From positions 1,171,602 to 1,235,601 of the forward strand of contig VXAZ01003471.1 of the NCBI GenBank assembly GCA_013399875.1: DNA of 64,000 bases. Reading direction: 5' to 3'. The notes under the pieces were generated by a model. The model was given only the letters and a program-made list of their open reading frames with translations. It was not told the origin of the DNA and made no database searches. This DNA is from Gymnorhina tibicen (lineage: Eukaryota > Chordata > Aves > Passeriformes > Artamidae). Every line of letters starts with the position of its first letter. Positions within the stretch are counted from its first letter, which is position 1. The position numbers were made by a program, and so were the translations under genes. This document shows positions 42,501-54,896 of the stretch, in pieces.

Positions 42501-43519
42501 ATCATGTTGGATCATTCAGTAGTTATACCCAGGGCTGCGTAAATAGCACAGATAACATGCCTGACAAGTCTAAGGCAGGTAAATTAGGAAGTGCTGTGCT
42601 GAAACTGTTCCCACTTATTAGGGTTTTTTTCACTGGATTTCAGGGAGTATCTGTGCATCTTTTCTCTTGTGCATGGCATTGTTATGTGTCTGTGCCCCTC
42701 CCAGCCCTTTTCTCAAACAATATTACACAACTGTGAGTGCAAAATACGATTCATTCCACACCATCAGTGCTCAGGTAGCATGCAGATATGTGTCCATCAC
42801 TACCTGGGAAATCCTCTTTTCCTCATTAAAATGTCCCTCCTCTTATGTGAGAAAGCAGACAGATGGAGGGATGAGAACAAAAAGTTGATCCAGGAAAGCA
42901 GAGAGGGTGAGGTAAAGAAGACAGGTGAGCTTGCCAATTCATTAGTCTATTAGCCCAGAGGACAATAGGGCATTGCAAACCTCCAGGCCCTGCTGGACAC
43001 CTGGATGCAGGCCAGTACTTACTGAGAAAAATTTCTTTCAGCTGACTGTGCTGCAGCTTTTTCTCTTCACCACGTGCATCAGTATAGTAGCAGCAGTAGA
43101 TATGAGCAGATTACTTCAACTTCAGTTATCTATTTTCTGTGGCCAAGTATTTGGCCATGTGCTTGCTGTACCTCGACTTTCTTTATGGTCATCTGAGTCC
43201 CCTGACTGAAGGACTGGCTGAAAGGTGCTTAGTTTCCAAAGCATGGCATAATCAAATTCATTCAACTCAGTATGCATAAGGCTGACTGAATTCTTTATTA
43301 TAGCAGTCCTTCTGTGGGGCCCTGAAGTTTTAAGTGACTCAGCTATGTACTATGCTTATATGTCACTCCTGAGACTTGTGTTAGTGTAATAAGCCATTGG
43401 AGAGATTATTCATTGTATGTAATTAAGATGTTGGTTAACCGTGACATCCAGAATGAGCATTAGAGCAAAGACACTTTGCTAAATCTGTTGCAGTATTCCA
43501 AGTCATCAAGATATCAGTT
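30555..43519. other. Gene-desert DNA, no gene seen
   Basis: Unique DNA with no recognisable gene or transposon. The 158-codon minus-strand frame at 35238-35714 has no known domain and is interleaved with plus-strand frames of similar quality, so I read it as chance. A 16-base tandem duplication lies at 40317-40348. Confidence 0.5.
40317..40348 (+). repeat. 16-bp perfect tandem duplication
   Basis: The unit AGTAAAACTAAATTAC occurs twice with no mismatch, indicating a recent local duplication. Confidence 0.95.
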
Positions 43520-43529
43520 TGATTGACAG
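43520..43529 (+). promoter_or_regulatory. PBX-MEIS/PREP decamer
   Basis: TGATTGACAG is an exact copy of the composite site bound by PBX with MEIS or PREP, the usual cofactors of anterior HOX proteins. It sits in AT-rich sequence 19.1 kb past the HOXA1 stop codon. Binding is inferred from the motif alone. Confidence 0.35.
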
Positions 43530-46500
43530 ATCAGATAATCTCTTTAGTAATCCTCTGAATTCTAAACACAGAAACCCGTAACTCATCATCAGATAAGAAT
43601 ATGTCGCATTTATACTCTAAAGGATGGAGGACAGCATTTCATTTGGCTGGGTTTATCCCATCACTGCATAAGGTTCTTAGAGCTTCTTGGTTCCAAAATA
43701 AAGTTTAACTTTAGTAACATCAGGCAGGCTTATCCTTTAATGTCAGTGACACCTTCTTGCAGAGGTTCTGCTTGTTGATTCTTTTTTTTACAAGGCACTA
43801 ACGATGCAATAAAGATTAATTAGTGTAAGTTATAGTGTCTGAAATGTATACATTCAAGCTGTTAAATGTGTCAATGGAGATCCATTATGACAACAATGGG
43901 CATTTTAGTCTCAATAGGGATTGCTCTATTTGCCAGTATGAGATGCGTTTTCTTTATTAAGACGAAACCAGTGAGAAGAGTCCAGATACGAATACAGCTG
44001 AAATAAGAGCCTTGTTTTACACAGCATGATAAGCCTTGATTTTGTAAACACTATTACTTTGCTTTCATTGCATATTCCTGCTGGTGTTATTTCATGGCAT
44101 CAGCTCTTTTACCGGCTTTTATTTGGCATCACATTAAATCAGGCCATCGGAACATGCTTAGCACCTCATAGCTTAAAAAAAAAAAAACAAAATCAACGTG
44201 GTGATTTATGAAAGGCAAGTACTTGAATTTCAAATAGAATCTGGGTATCCATATAAATATCTGCCCAGGTCTAGATGACCCACCAGATGAAAAAGGTTAA
44301 AGTTCACTGAATTTCTGCAGCAAATAAGACACAAGGGAATGTTTTGGCTAACAGCACCTTTATATGCTTGGACATCCCATAGTCCAGTTAAGCAGGCATC
44401 CACACTCACTACTGGATCAGAGAGAAGTGATTACCAGTGCAAAGCCCAAATCATCCGTGTCTATGGATCCGTATTGGCACCTGAGATATACTCCTGCCAT
44501 CTCCTCATTCAACCATCACTTTAAATTGTTGGAAGATTTAAACTGATTTTAAGGCCATTATCAAGATACTTTAAAACAAATATGAAATGCAACAGTAAGA
44601 TATTTGCTGCAAACTTACTGCTTAAATGCAACAAACTCTAGTAGCAAATGCATTGCTTGGATCATTCTCAGTGCATAAGGCAGTTATGAAAATTCAGGGC
44701 TTGATCTGGTTTCCAAAAAGGCCATCAGTTACGTGGGATGGGTAAGTCCTCACTAGGCTGAGATGAGTCCATCTGAAGGCATTTCCAAATCCCCCACAGC
44801 ACTCTGGTCCCAGTGTGGCATTCAGCCAAATGGAACAGACAGTGCTTCTCCAATTCCCAGGCTGTCACACTAGAGGGTTTTCCTTTGTTTGTGTTTCTCA
44901 AAGGAACACTTTTCCCATGCTCACTTAGAAGTTGTTTCTCAACACTGCTTTACAAACTTGAGATTTTACATAGGATTCTTCTGTGCATGGCATTTCTTGA
45001 ATTTGTGCATCTGGGCTAGGAGGTTAGCCTTTACAAAAGAAAATTCAGATGTCAAAATGAGATACCATTTTCTCTGGGGTATCTCTGTTTGCTTGCTTGC
45101 TTGTTTTTAAGTTATAGTCTATAAGAAGGTTCACTGTCTCACTCTTCTGTGATTCAAAGTTTGATCAAAGAATTTTCCTCCAAATTTCAGCAGAAAAAAA
45201 TGTCTTTTATGAGCTGAGATCAAGCATCAAAGTTTTCAGCCCTAAAGAAGCTTGGGAGAAATTTATAAGTATTTGAAATTGAGGAGGGAAAAAAACAATT
45301 CATGCCAAGAGTGACTTCCCTGACACCTGGAGGAATGCTGCTCGTGCCTTTCCCCCTGCCATGGCCTTCAGTTAAATTTCAACTTTTTCAGAGCAACGTG
45401 AGTAGGGCTCAAGGCTAGGTCTTCCACTCACTTTTTGCTGGCTTTCTGCTAGCAGTCTCACTCAGGTTCACCTTAACACAGCAGAGGGAAAGTGAGGAGG
45501 GAGACGTGGGAATAGGAAAGATCTCTCCGTCCTCTCCTAGATATAAGTGAATGACCATGCTGAACCTCCAACACAGAAATGCTCACCTCATCCACTCTGA
45601 TGGACAACTCATAGTCCTAGAAGATTTTTCAGGCAACTTGAGGGTTGCACACCTTGTGCAGACAGTGTCTGTGTGAAGTCTTTTTCTCTTGCAGTTGTAC
45701 TGGCACAGAGCTGGGCTCAGCTGCCACCTGAAGACTCAGCTGTGACTGAAGCAGCAGGATACCTGTTCATAGTTTTTCTTTAATCCAGAAATCCAGATAA
45801 ATGCCTGTGCTTGGCTTCATACCTCTGGGACAGAATCACAAGTGCATGCGACATCAGAGCCTAAGCAAATCAGTAATATCAAGTAGCACACATACCAAAA
45901 ACTACCAGTGCTGTCAGGGACTGAAATATTAGCGGACTATGCCTCAAGAGAGCTATGAAAACATGAAACATTGTCCATATATCACTGACTCTGATCTTCT
46001 TGTTTGATTAAGATCTCAAGATTAAAGTTGGATAAGGAAGAAAACCCTTTCCACAAAACCTTCACCTTCTCAGAAACAAAGATATCATTGAGCCCAGTGT
46101 GTAATAAAATCATAATTTCCTGAAATAACATAAAGTGTCAGGGCAACCCAGCCCTCAGGAGCACAGACAGCTACACTGACAGAGCAGGCAACTTTTGTAG
46201 ATGAGGTGAGGATTCACATGATCTTGGCCAGTTCTGGGCCGTCAGTCACAGCTCCTGCTGATGAGCCCTATACCACAGATCCAGAATGCTGCCCAAGTGC
46301 CAGTGTCTGGGTTTGCTTTCTGTAAATAAAAAACAGTAGCAATTATTACTCTGCTGTTGATCAGTATCCCATTTGTGGAAAGTGTTGAAAAATGAACTAA
46401 AGACCCTTTGCTTTATGGGTTTGACTTTGGAATTAAGACTAAGCTATTATAAGGTTTCCTATACTGGAGTCTGAAGTCTGCGATTTAACAGATCTAAACT

Positions 46501-48099
46501 ACAGCTTCATGTTACTTTCCATACATTAATCATTCCTAGAGTTCAAAATATGTTCATTTGCTTAATACGAATCCCTTAATGTGCTGTATGAACATGTATT
46601 TACTGAAGATCCCATCTGTGCTTTGGCATATTTATAATTAGATTCACAGTTTATCAGTCAGTTACTGAAGATTTTTTTTTTGGTAAACTAATCACTGCCT
46701 CAATCTGAAACTATATATTAAAATGCTTCAATTATATGTCTTTTATTATGAATGAACCTTTTCCTAGTAACAGCATTGCACCTGAAGTAATTAAATAAAT
46801 GTGGAGCTTATTATCACAACAGAAATTGAATTCTCAGTTAACAATTTCAAAGTCCTATTGATGAAAATTCCCACTGATTACAATTCCTATTGATTGAAAG
46901 TGATTTTAATCAGTTCAGTTGTTTTTTTAGAGGATTGACCACAAAATAAATACTCTTTTCCCATATGAGAATATTTGCATTACTAGGAGCCATAGAGGGA
47001 CGAAGCTTAAAATTCGGTGTTGGTTTACTTTGTCTAGCTGTCTCCTCTGAAGGGAAAAACAACTCTTCTTTTGAAGACATTCAGCACCATAATTTTAAAT
47101 GCATGGGGATATCCATCTCCAACAGAGAAGACATCAGAAAATTTGTAAAAGTCCATTTCTGAGACTGCCAAACAGCTCAGCCAGTGCAAACATCTACCTG
47201 CTTGAATTCTTAAACACTGAGCAAGCTCAGAAATCAGCTACAAAAGAAAAAAGCTTCTAGTTTATCAAATGTAAAACCCAAATCCTTACTATCACTACAT
47301 AACAAGTAAGCTTTCTGAAAGACTATTAATTTGTTGATATTATGCACCTGTAGCATTTCTCATTGTTCTTTTTTTCTGAGATATAGAAACCTTACACTTA
47401 ATGGCAAAAATAACCACTGGCGTGGAATAACATGTGCCATTCAGATTACTTCAGCCTTCAGAGGTGTTGTGGTCTAGGATTTCTCAAACCTCATACCAGT
47501 GACAGCCTCAGCCAGATCAGCTCTCTATTCATGGTTCCACCCCACAGTGGTTATTGGTATTTTACCACAAATTTTACTGACCTAAAGGTGTATTTCAGTG
47601 TGGAGAGCATAAGCTAGTGGCTCTGAAAGCATCATTGTGACATTGCACAAACCAAACAGCTTCCTGGGTGAGGACTGTGAGAAAACTCAGTGACTGGCTC
47701 CATTTTGGAGATAAAAATTTCACTCCAGGAGTGGAGTTAGTGACACCAGCCTGCTTATTCAGGGATGCACAGCGATGAGCTTTATGAAAACCCTTAGAAA
47801 GCCAGCACTGAAGTCTCCATCCAAACAAAAATTCAGTTGCAAGTTGCAAGATCTGGCCTATGGAGGATAATACCATAATACATGGCAGCATATCTGAGTC
47901 AATACTGTTCTAAACCACACCACCTTTCTAATTTTCACGTGATCCATAAGAGCATAATCAAGTCAGAAATTCCGTTGCAGTAGGGAGTACTCACTTTCTC
48001 TGACTGTCATGCATAGTACTGACATGCTTACAAAAAATGCCTGTAATTGGAGCCATGAGCACCTGAACTTCAACAGAGGGCAATTGTCAAAACACTGTA
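43530..48099. other. Gene-desert DNA with scattered motif matches
   Basis: No gene seen. An A13 run is at 44175-44187. Motif matches include a double TCF/LEF site at 45152-45170, a DR3-like nuclear-receptor pair at 45552-45566 (minus strand GGTTCA GCA TGGTCA), a DR5-like pair at 46540-46556, and a cluster of TGATT-type homeodomain cores at 46855-46912. Confidence 0.45.
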
Positions 48100-48116
48100 A
48101 GTTCACCTTTAGATCA
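48100..48116 (+). promoter_or_regulatory. DR5-like half-site pair, one mismatch
   Basis: AGTTCA CCTTT AGATCA has DR5 spacing with one mismatch in the second half-site. Several such sites are expected by chance in this length, so confidence is low. Confidence 0.15.
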
Positions 48117-48158
48117 AATATCCTCAATGGTTCCTTTGCACAGTAGAATATCTTTGTT

Positions 48159-48177
48159 TAGGCATTAGGGGGCACAA
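48159..48177 (+). promoter_or_regulatory. CTCF-like site
   Basis: TAGGCATTAGGGGGCACAA matches 13 of 19 positions of the CTCF consensus, including the invariant-looking AGGGGGC core, in the orientation pointing toward HOXA1. The 5' part is weaker than a strong site. Confidence 0.3.
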
Positions 48178-50480
48178 GTCTTCTAGAAGGATCTTGGTTA
48201 AGATGAGGTGATGTCCTGTCTTTCAGTCTTTTAGAACTCTGACTCTGTGTGTTGTTATTTGCTATCAGCTCCAGAATTCTGCAATGTTGTGACCTCATCC
48301 CAGTGTCTAACATCATGTGGGAGATGTGCTTTGCTCCCCTGGCACTGTAATGCTATTGCTGAGGACAAAAGGTGTCCTCTGTCAGTGGAGGACATCTGCA
48401 AGTCTTCTGATAAATCAGATTGCCTGAAGTTTTTTGGGTTTTTGTTTGTTTGTTTGTTTTTAAATTTTAAAAAATCAAGTGAATTAAAACTATTTGAATA
48501 GTGTGATAGATAAATTACCTGAGAAACTGGAACATACAGAAAAGATTCAGGACCCAGAGTCTGGCAATTTCTTTAAAATTTCACACAAGTCAAGATGACA
48601 AACAGATGGCACAGTTAGGAAAATCTAGAAGGCAAAATATAGCCCCTGTGTCACTTTAATGATGCCTCTGCTTATCACAGCCTGTATTTTAAATCAACTT
48701 ACAAAGTATTTTTCTAAATCATAAAACTCTCTTGAGCTCTATTTTCTAAAGACAAACTGGTCTGTAAAGATGCATCAGTCAAGCAGAAGATTAATTCCTG
48801 TTGTATCAAGTTGTTGTTTTTGGCACAGAAGTCAATATTTATAAGACAGAAAGCAGCTGCAGCACGCAAGTTAGCATAGTGCATAAATCTTTGCAGCAGG
48901 TTATAGCAAGATGATGATACTATCCACAGGTAACACGATGGAAGCACTGCCACAACAGAGCCTTCCTAATGGTGGTCATCCATTTACCAGTGTGAGCCAC
49001 GCTAATGAGGTCACACTGATTCACTTCATGTCATTTCCCCTTTGGAAGCAATCAGTGCAAATATAAACCAGTAATACATTAGAAGAGGTCACCCAGTGCG
49101 GTAGCTCTGTAAAGAGTGAGCTGTTTGTATAGGACTCCGAGCCAGATCCAAGCCTGCCTGGAGCAATAGGACGTGTGGCTACTGACAACAGGGCCTGGGA
49201 AGCAGATTAACCCCCCGTCCCCATGAAAGCTGGCTGAGGTAAAGCGTTGCTCTCGGCTTTGCCTGTGGTGCAGCTCTTCATCCCCCCTCTCTCATCACCC
49301 CTCCACATCGGTGGTGGGGGTCGCGGGAAGGGCAGGGGGTTAACTCTCAATTTTCCTTCTGCTGATTGAAGCTTTTGCCTCCTGCCTGGTGATGCCGGAT
49401 GGCAGCTTTGGGGCAGCAGAGGGACAGGGGCACAGCATTGCCAGGAGTTGTGGCAGATGTGGTCCTGCCTCCCTCACAGGGAGACAAGAGTCTTGTCATT
49501 TGACAGACGTACTGACCTCCTTCCCCATCACTCCACCTCTCTTGCTCGACACACTAGCAGTGAGATACCCACTCTCCTTTTCCTCCACAACAGAGACCTG
49601 GTGTGGTCAGCGACAGGGTCGGGGCACGTCGGATAATGCCTGATCAACCAACCAGGCAAGCCACAGCAATACCCAGCCTTGCCTTCCATATCTTCAGCAA
49701 TCATTCCCTCCCATGGCATATGACGAGCTCTGCAGTGGAGAGGCTAGAGCTGATCGAATTTTTTATGTGCAAGGTTATACAGGTTCTCCATATCTCTGTC
49801 AGCCCTTTCCCCAGTGCTGAAATAGAGAATATCAGATCCCTTGCCACAGTACTATCTCCAAAACTAGAAGTGAAGGACGTTCAGCCTATCAATGTACTTG
49901 GGTATTTCTCCCCCTTCTTGAGAAGGCTGTCATGCCAAAATTTTGGGTTCCTGGCACTTTTCACAGGAGTGCAGCTACTCACTTACGAGGCCATATGCAG
50001 TTTCAAGCCCATGGCTCTCTCTCTACCCACTGCTGCAGTAGCTCTGACATTTCCAGTCTCACTTGACCAAATTATATGTGGTTGAAGGCAAAGACGTTTG
50101 AAATTTAATGTTGAATAGATGCAGATTGAGCCCACATGGGAAGGAAATACAGTAGATATGTGGAACCCCATTATAAAAATTTATCAGTGTACATTCTGCA
50201 TGCTTTATAAATTTCACTAGCATGATCATCTATTTCATTCCTAGAAGAGAAAAAGCTATATTAATTTCTTGAAATAGGCAGCAGAAAGAGATTGACTTGA
50301 AATAAACAAAATAGTTGAAATTAAATTTTCTTGGCAAGATTTGCTTGTGTTGTTCGTCAAATAAATGTACATTATGTCTTGCACTGTTACTCAGCTGTGA
50401 TCCTGTAATGTGTTCTCTGCATCCTGTCAGACATATGATCCTTTGTCCCATAATAGACCCAACTATCTCACAACCAGCTG
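48178..50480. other. Non-coding stretch with a GC-richer part
   Basis: The part from about 49.1 to 49.7 kb is richer in G and C than its surroundings and holds a few CpGs, but too few for an island. A 160-codon plus-strand frame at 49603-50085 opens on a GTG and has no recognisable domain. I do not call a gene. Confidence 0.45.
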
Positions 50481-50503
50481 AGCTCAGGGTCATCCCAGGG
50501 TCA
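50481..50503 (+). promoter_or_regulatory. Perfect DR5, candidate second RARE
   Basis: Bases 50487-50503 read GGGTCA TCCCA GGGTCA: two identical, consensus-perfect nuclear-receptor half-sites (RGKTCA) with a five-base spacer, the classic RAR-RXR arrangement. A third, weaker half-site (AGCTCA, 50481-50486) abuts on the left. It lies 12.1 kb past the HOXA1 stop. A simple base-frequency estimate gives roughly 0.1 perfect DR5 per 64 kb on both strands, yet this window has two, this one and the known element at 59535. Activity is inferred, not shown. Confidence 0.45.
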
Positions 50504-53500
50504 GGCTGGTTAAAGATGGCTGTCAGTTCTCTGCCTGACTCACAGACGAACTTTAAATCACCTTTATCTTACTTGTGCTGATGCTTTCCAGCCATCACTG
50601 TAGCAGGAGCTGTAGCATCTATGTACAATGTAGGGAAATGTCTTACAGCATCCCTGAAAATTTCTCTGTGGATCTGCAATGTGCAGTGCACTCAACATAA
50701 AGAAAGTGCAGCTTGATGCATAGTGTGAAATGGGAACTATTTCAAATACCTTTATGCAAGGTAGTTAACAATATGGTTCTCATCCATCTCACAAATGAAA
50801 AACAATAATTCAGGGAGTGAAATATCACCCTTCAGATCAGAAATATAATTATTACTTAGCCTGAAATTTCCAGCAAAAAGAGTATTTGCATAAGAAGGAC
50901 AGATAATCTGGGAAATGCATCACCCAATGTTTTTATTGTGATAAATACCTCTCTTCAGCTTCTGCAGCTATACAACTTCCTAATGTTTGTCACTAGTCTC
51001 CAAGGTATAGAAGAAAGACAGGCCTTAATTGTAAATTTATACATGCTTTATTACTGGTGCAATGGCATAAACACATTTAACAGGATTGTCATTCCAGTTA
51101 ATTATGCTGATTCTGGCATGTACCTATCTCATCTAAAATTGATAGTGCCTTTTGACCAGTTAGTAGCATCACAATGTGTTGTGTCTTTCTAAGGTTAAGC
51201 ATGTTAGGGGCCAGAGAATGGCAGGAGAAAAGAGTCCCTGCATAATAAGTAAACACCAACAGATCAACAGCCAAACCTCCTTTTAAGAAAACTGTAGATA
51301 GATGAACCCCAGCACATGTTCTGCATTTCTATGTCTGTTCCACCCACAGCACACCTGCCCCAGGCAAAGACAATAATCTCCATTATGCCTAATAGTAAAC
51401 AACACTGTTCCAGCCCCTCGGAAACTCTTGGCCTTGTTCACAATGTGTAGTACCCAGCACCCAAGCAGATGGTAACACTTATTAAAGATATTAAAGCAGA
51501 AGAAAAGACAGCAGAAAAGGAGGCAACTATTAGAGAACACATTGTGACAAGGGAAAAAACAATTTCCATGTTTTCCCTGCAGCAGAAGTCTGAGTCTGTG
51601 AATTCCAGACTGAGGAAGTTGGGGGAAGACATGAAATCAACAGCAAACAACAAACAAGCATCCAATGACAATAAAACACCACCCTTACCCTCAGCAGAGT
51701 TATCAATGTCCAGATCAAAGCCTCACTTTCAAACCTCACACTGAGAAGGAAACTGTACATACTCCTTTCCTTCCCACACACCCCAGTATTAACCTGGCAG
51801 GGCATTCCAAAAGGGAGATGGAGGTATATATATCTTACAGTCTCACCTGGGTGATGAGGGAAATATTTTCAGATTGTCTAAAAAGGAAGGAAGGAAGGAA
51901 GGAAGGAAGGAAGGAAGGAAGGAAGGAAGGAATCTTCTGGGAAAAATGTATTAAAAAATCTTTAAGTCATTCATCTGCTATCAGGTGAACTACATGCCTT
52001 TTAAAGAAAAGTAAGCTTTTATGCACTATCAAAAGCATAAAACTGTGGGTGATGGTAGCTGAGCTAAAGAGTGCAAAAAACCTGGAAGAAAAAACCTTGA
52101 GGAATTAAACATGCATTAAAGAATAGCAATCCTGTTGGATGGTCATGTGAAGTGTAACTTGAGATGCCTCTCTATGTAATATAGAAATTTCACACTGTGC
52201 TTGGGAAAGGACGAGATATCACCACTGAGGACTCCCCTCTCTATGCTGTGCACCTACTCCTGCCCCTACTCCTGGGCAACAGTGTCCTTTCAGCTACCCC
52301 ACTGCTCTATAGCCAATATTCTCGGGGGCAGTGGCAGCCATTTCCAACAGAGCATCTACACAGTTGTCCATCTTCCCTCCTCACGCAAGCCTTGTCCTTT
52401 TGACCACCTTCATACTAACCTAGATTATAGCAATGGAAGAACTGCACCAAAGGCTGGAGAATGTAAGCTCGTGAAGTCTGGCAAACTGGAAAGGCTTAGA
52501 TCACCAGTGAACAGATGCTGAAGAGCTTGTCTCATAGCTGTGGATAAGCATCTGGGAAACATCTAGATAAAGCTTTATTTTTAATATTCTTTTAAGTGGG
52601 AGAGTACAATGGATGCAAGGAGGAAGTCATTTCCTCCATTTTCCTAAAAAGAAGTTTTGCAGCTCTTCAGCTTTTGAGTGCATCTAGAATTCATTTTGCT
52701 GGTCAAGCAAAAGCAGTATTTTTCAGTAGTGGCATTCTGGCTAAGCATACATACTCCTGCTCACAATTAAAGGGATGTTCTCACATGACAGCTCAAGGAA
52801 TGTCCTTCAGGATCTCTGGAGCAGAGCACAGTGCCTGCCCTCGGACAAACTCACATTAAGCAGGTATGTCCCAAGACAGTGCTGCTGACAAACTTCATTC
52901 CTTTCTCCCACTTCTTTTGAGCTCAGATGGTGTTCACCTCATGAGTAATGTGACTTTGGGGCTACTTCCACAGTCCTTTTTCTGAGAAACTCCCCGTTGA
53001 AACTACTAGGCATTTTTATCTAGCACAAAAACAGCAGGAGTTAACCTTTTGTGATGAAAGCAAATCTTCTATTTGATGCCTGCTGGCATTTTTTACTCTA
53101 AATATTTTACTACAATAAAAAAAAAAAGTCCTATACTCTGAGATGTGAACAATATGTCTTAGATTATTTAATCTTCACTTAGATGCAGATTGTTTTTTCC
53201 AAAGACTGATATATATTCCTTGCCCTGGAGAATATTTAGAGACAAACAAACCTAATTTTAAGTGCAGGCTGGACTCCATCACTTTTAGTGCTGCTGCTCC
53301 AAACTAATATGGAGTTGCACTAAACATAATACCTGCTTTAAGGATTAAAAACATGAAAAAATGTGCCTCATTCTCATGAATTCTAAAGGACACACCCGTG
53401 CACCCTTAGATCGGTCTTTTCCTTCAACATGGACACTTCAGACATGTCAGCACATGGAGTAGCTCTCAAAGGTGCTTCAGCAAGGAAAATGGCTATTGGA

Positions 53501-54896
53501 ATTTCCTATATGTAGTAACAGCACCCTTCTCACCCTGAGCTTACATGCTGAGTGCAGTCACCAGGGGTACAGGGGACCCTGTGCACCTGCATGGGGATCG
53601 CTGTCCCACGTGGCTGAACATGCATCCTGCCCTCAAGGAAGGGGGCCAGGTTCGTCTCAGCCAACACACACCTGAATGCAGTTAATATTGTTCAGCTCTT
53701 CCATTCATCTCCTGGCCAGTATTTCGGTCTCTAAGAGGAAAGGAATTTTATGAAATAAAGATCTAAGGGCTGAAAATGTGTGTGCAAAGGAGTGGGGGGC
53801 AGGGAGTGTGACAAACTTTTTAGTCCATGTGAAAGGTTGCTTCGCTTTTAGACCGAAGGGAAGGAGGTCTGATCCTGCTCCTGTGCGAGATAAGCAGATA
53901 TCCTGCAGGCAAGCAAAGCTGGCAACAGGCTGAAATCGTGGTGAGAGTTGAAAAGCTTGTTTTTCTATATGCACAACCAACCAGAAACGTTGACAGAAAA
54001 GTAAAAGAACATCTGCTCATGCTGATCTATGAATGCTTTTCCTGGATCCATTAACCTCCCTTCTTTGTCTGTCTCTCTTTTTTTCCTAAACTGAAAATTA
54101 TCATTTTAAATATTCAAGGCTTTCATTTCTCTATTAATCAAATTAAATCTCCTTAGCTACAGTTAAAATACTCTGTGAGGTCCTTCGACCAAAGATTATC
54201 TGCCTCACAATTAGAACTCATTTTTAATACAACAGGCGGGAAACAGAGAACCACAGCTTTAGAATCAATATAACTATAAATTACATGGGAAAGGAAACGC
54301 TAGCATCCTAGCTTGAAACAACAGATTTATTATCAAAGAAGATGGTATTTTATCGACAGAGTACATAAGTTTTATAAAGAAAGAGAGAAGGAGACACAGA
54401 GAGAGAAATCAATGTTAACATGGCCTCACCATTGCTTTAAATGCTGCATTTGTGGTAACTAATTTTCATTTCTTATTTTTATTTGTAAAATGTCACATTG
54501 AAAAATGTTTAGTGGCTAAAAAGTCCTGTCTGGAGTATTTTCTAAGGCAAAACTACGCTAATTTTAATGCAAAAGATGTGTAGAAGCAGGTCCCATTATG
54601 TGTTCTGTATTTTATCCTGGTTAAGACCGCTTACTAGAGGACCTGTTCCATTCCCATATTTTGAACAATATCATAGTTCAGGTTGCAGCTAATATTTGTA
54701 TTTAAACGTCAAAGATTTGCATTTATTTTGATTCCCCCCTGCAGGACAGGGTGAGAAAAATTGTTCTTTCTGATAGCAGCAAATATTTTAAATGCATCAC
54801 CTTCCCCTTCCGCAATCAGAATTCATCTGTGGTTGCTTACATATAGGACAGAAAAAAACTCCTGAACCTGTGATCAGAAGATTTCTTACTGGATTT
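50504..54896. other. Gene-desert DNA, no gene seen
   Basis: AT-rich non-coding DNA. The lysine/glutamate-rich open frame at 51469-51744 shows no known family and is interleaved with minus-strand frames. The only clear feature is the AAGG microsatellite. The octamer ATTTGCAT (POU site) is at 54714-54721. Confidence 0.5.
51883..51932 (+). repeat. (AAGG)12.5 microsatellite
   Basis: Fifty bases of uninterrupted AAGG. It reads as stacked GGAA cores, the minimal ETS-factor motif. A second array of the same unit is at 58375-58408. Confidence 0.95.

Noticed and set aside
49603..50085. 160-codon plus-strand open frame
   Set aside because: Opens on GTG, has no recognisable domain, and a few frames of this length are expected by chance in 64 kb.
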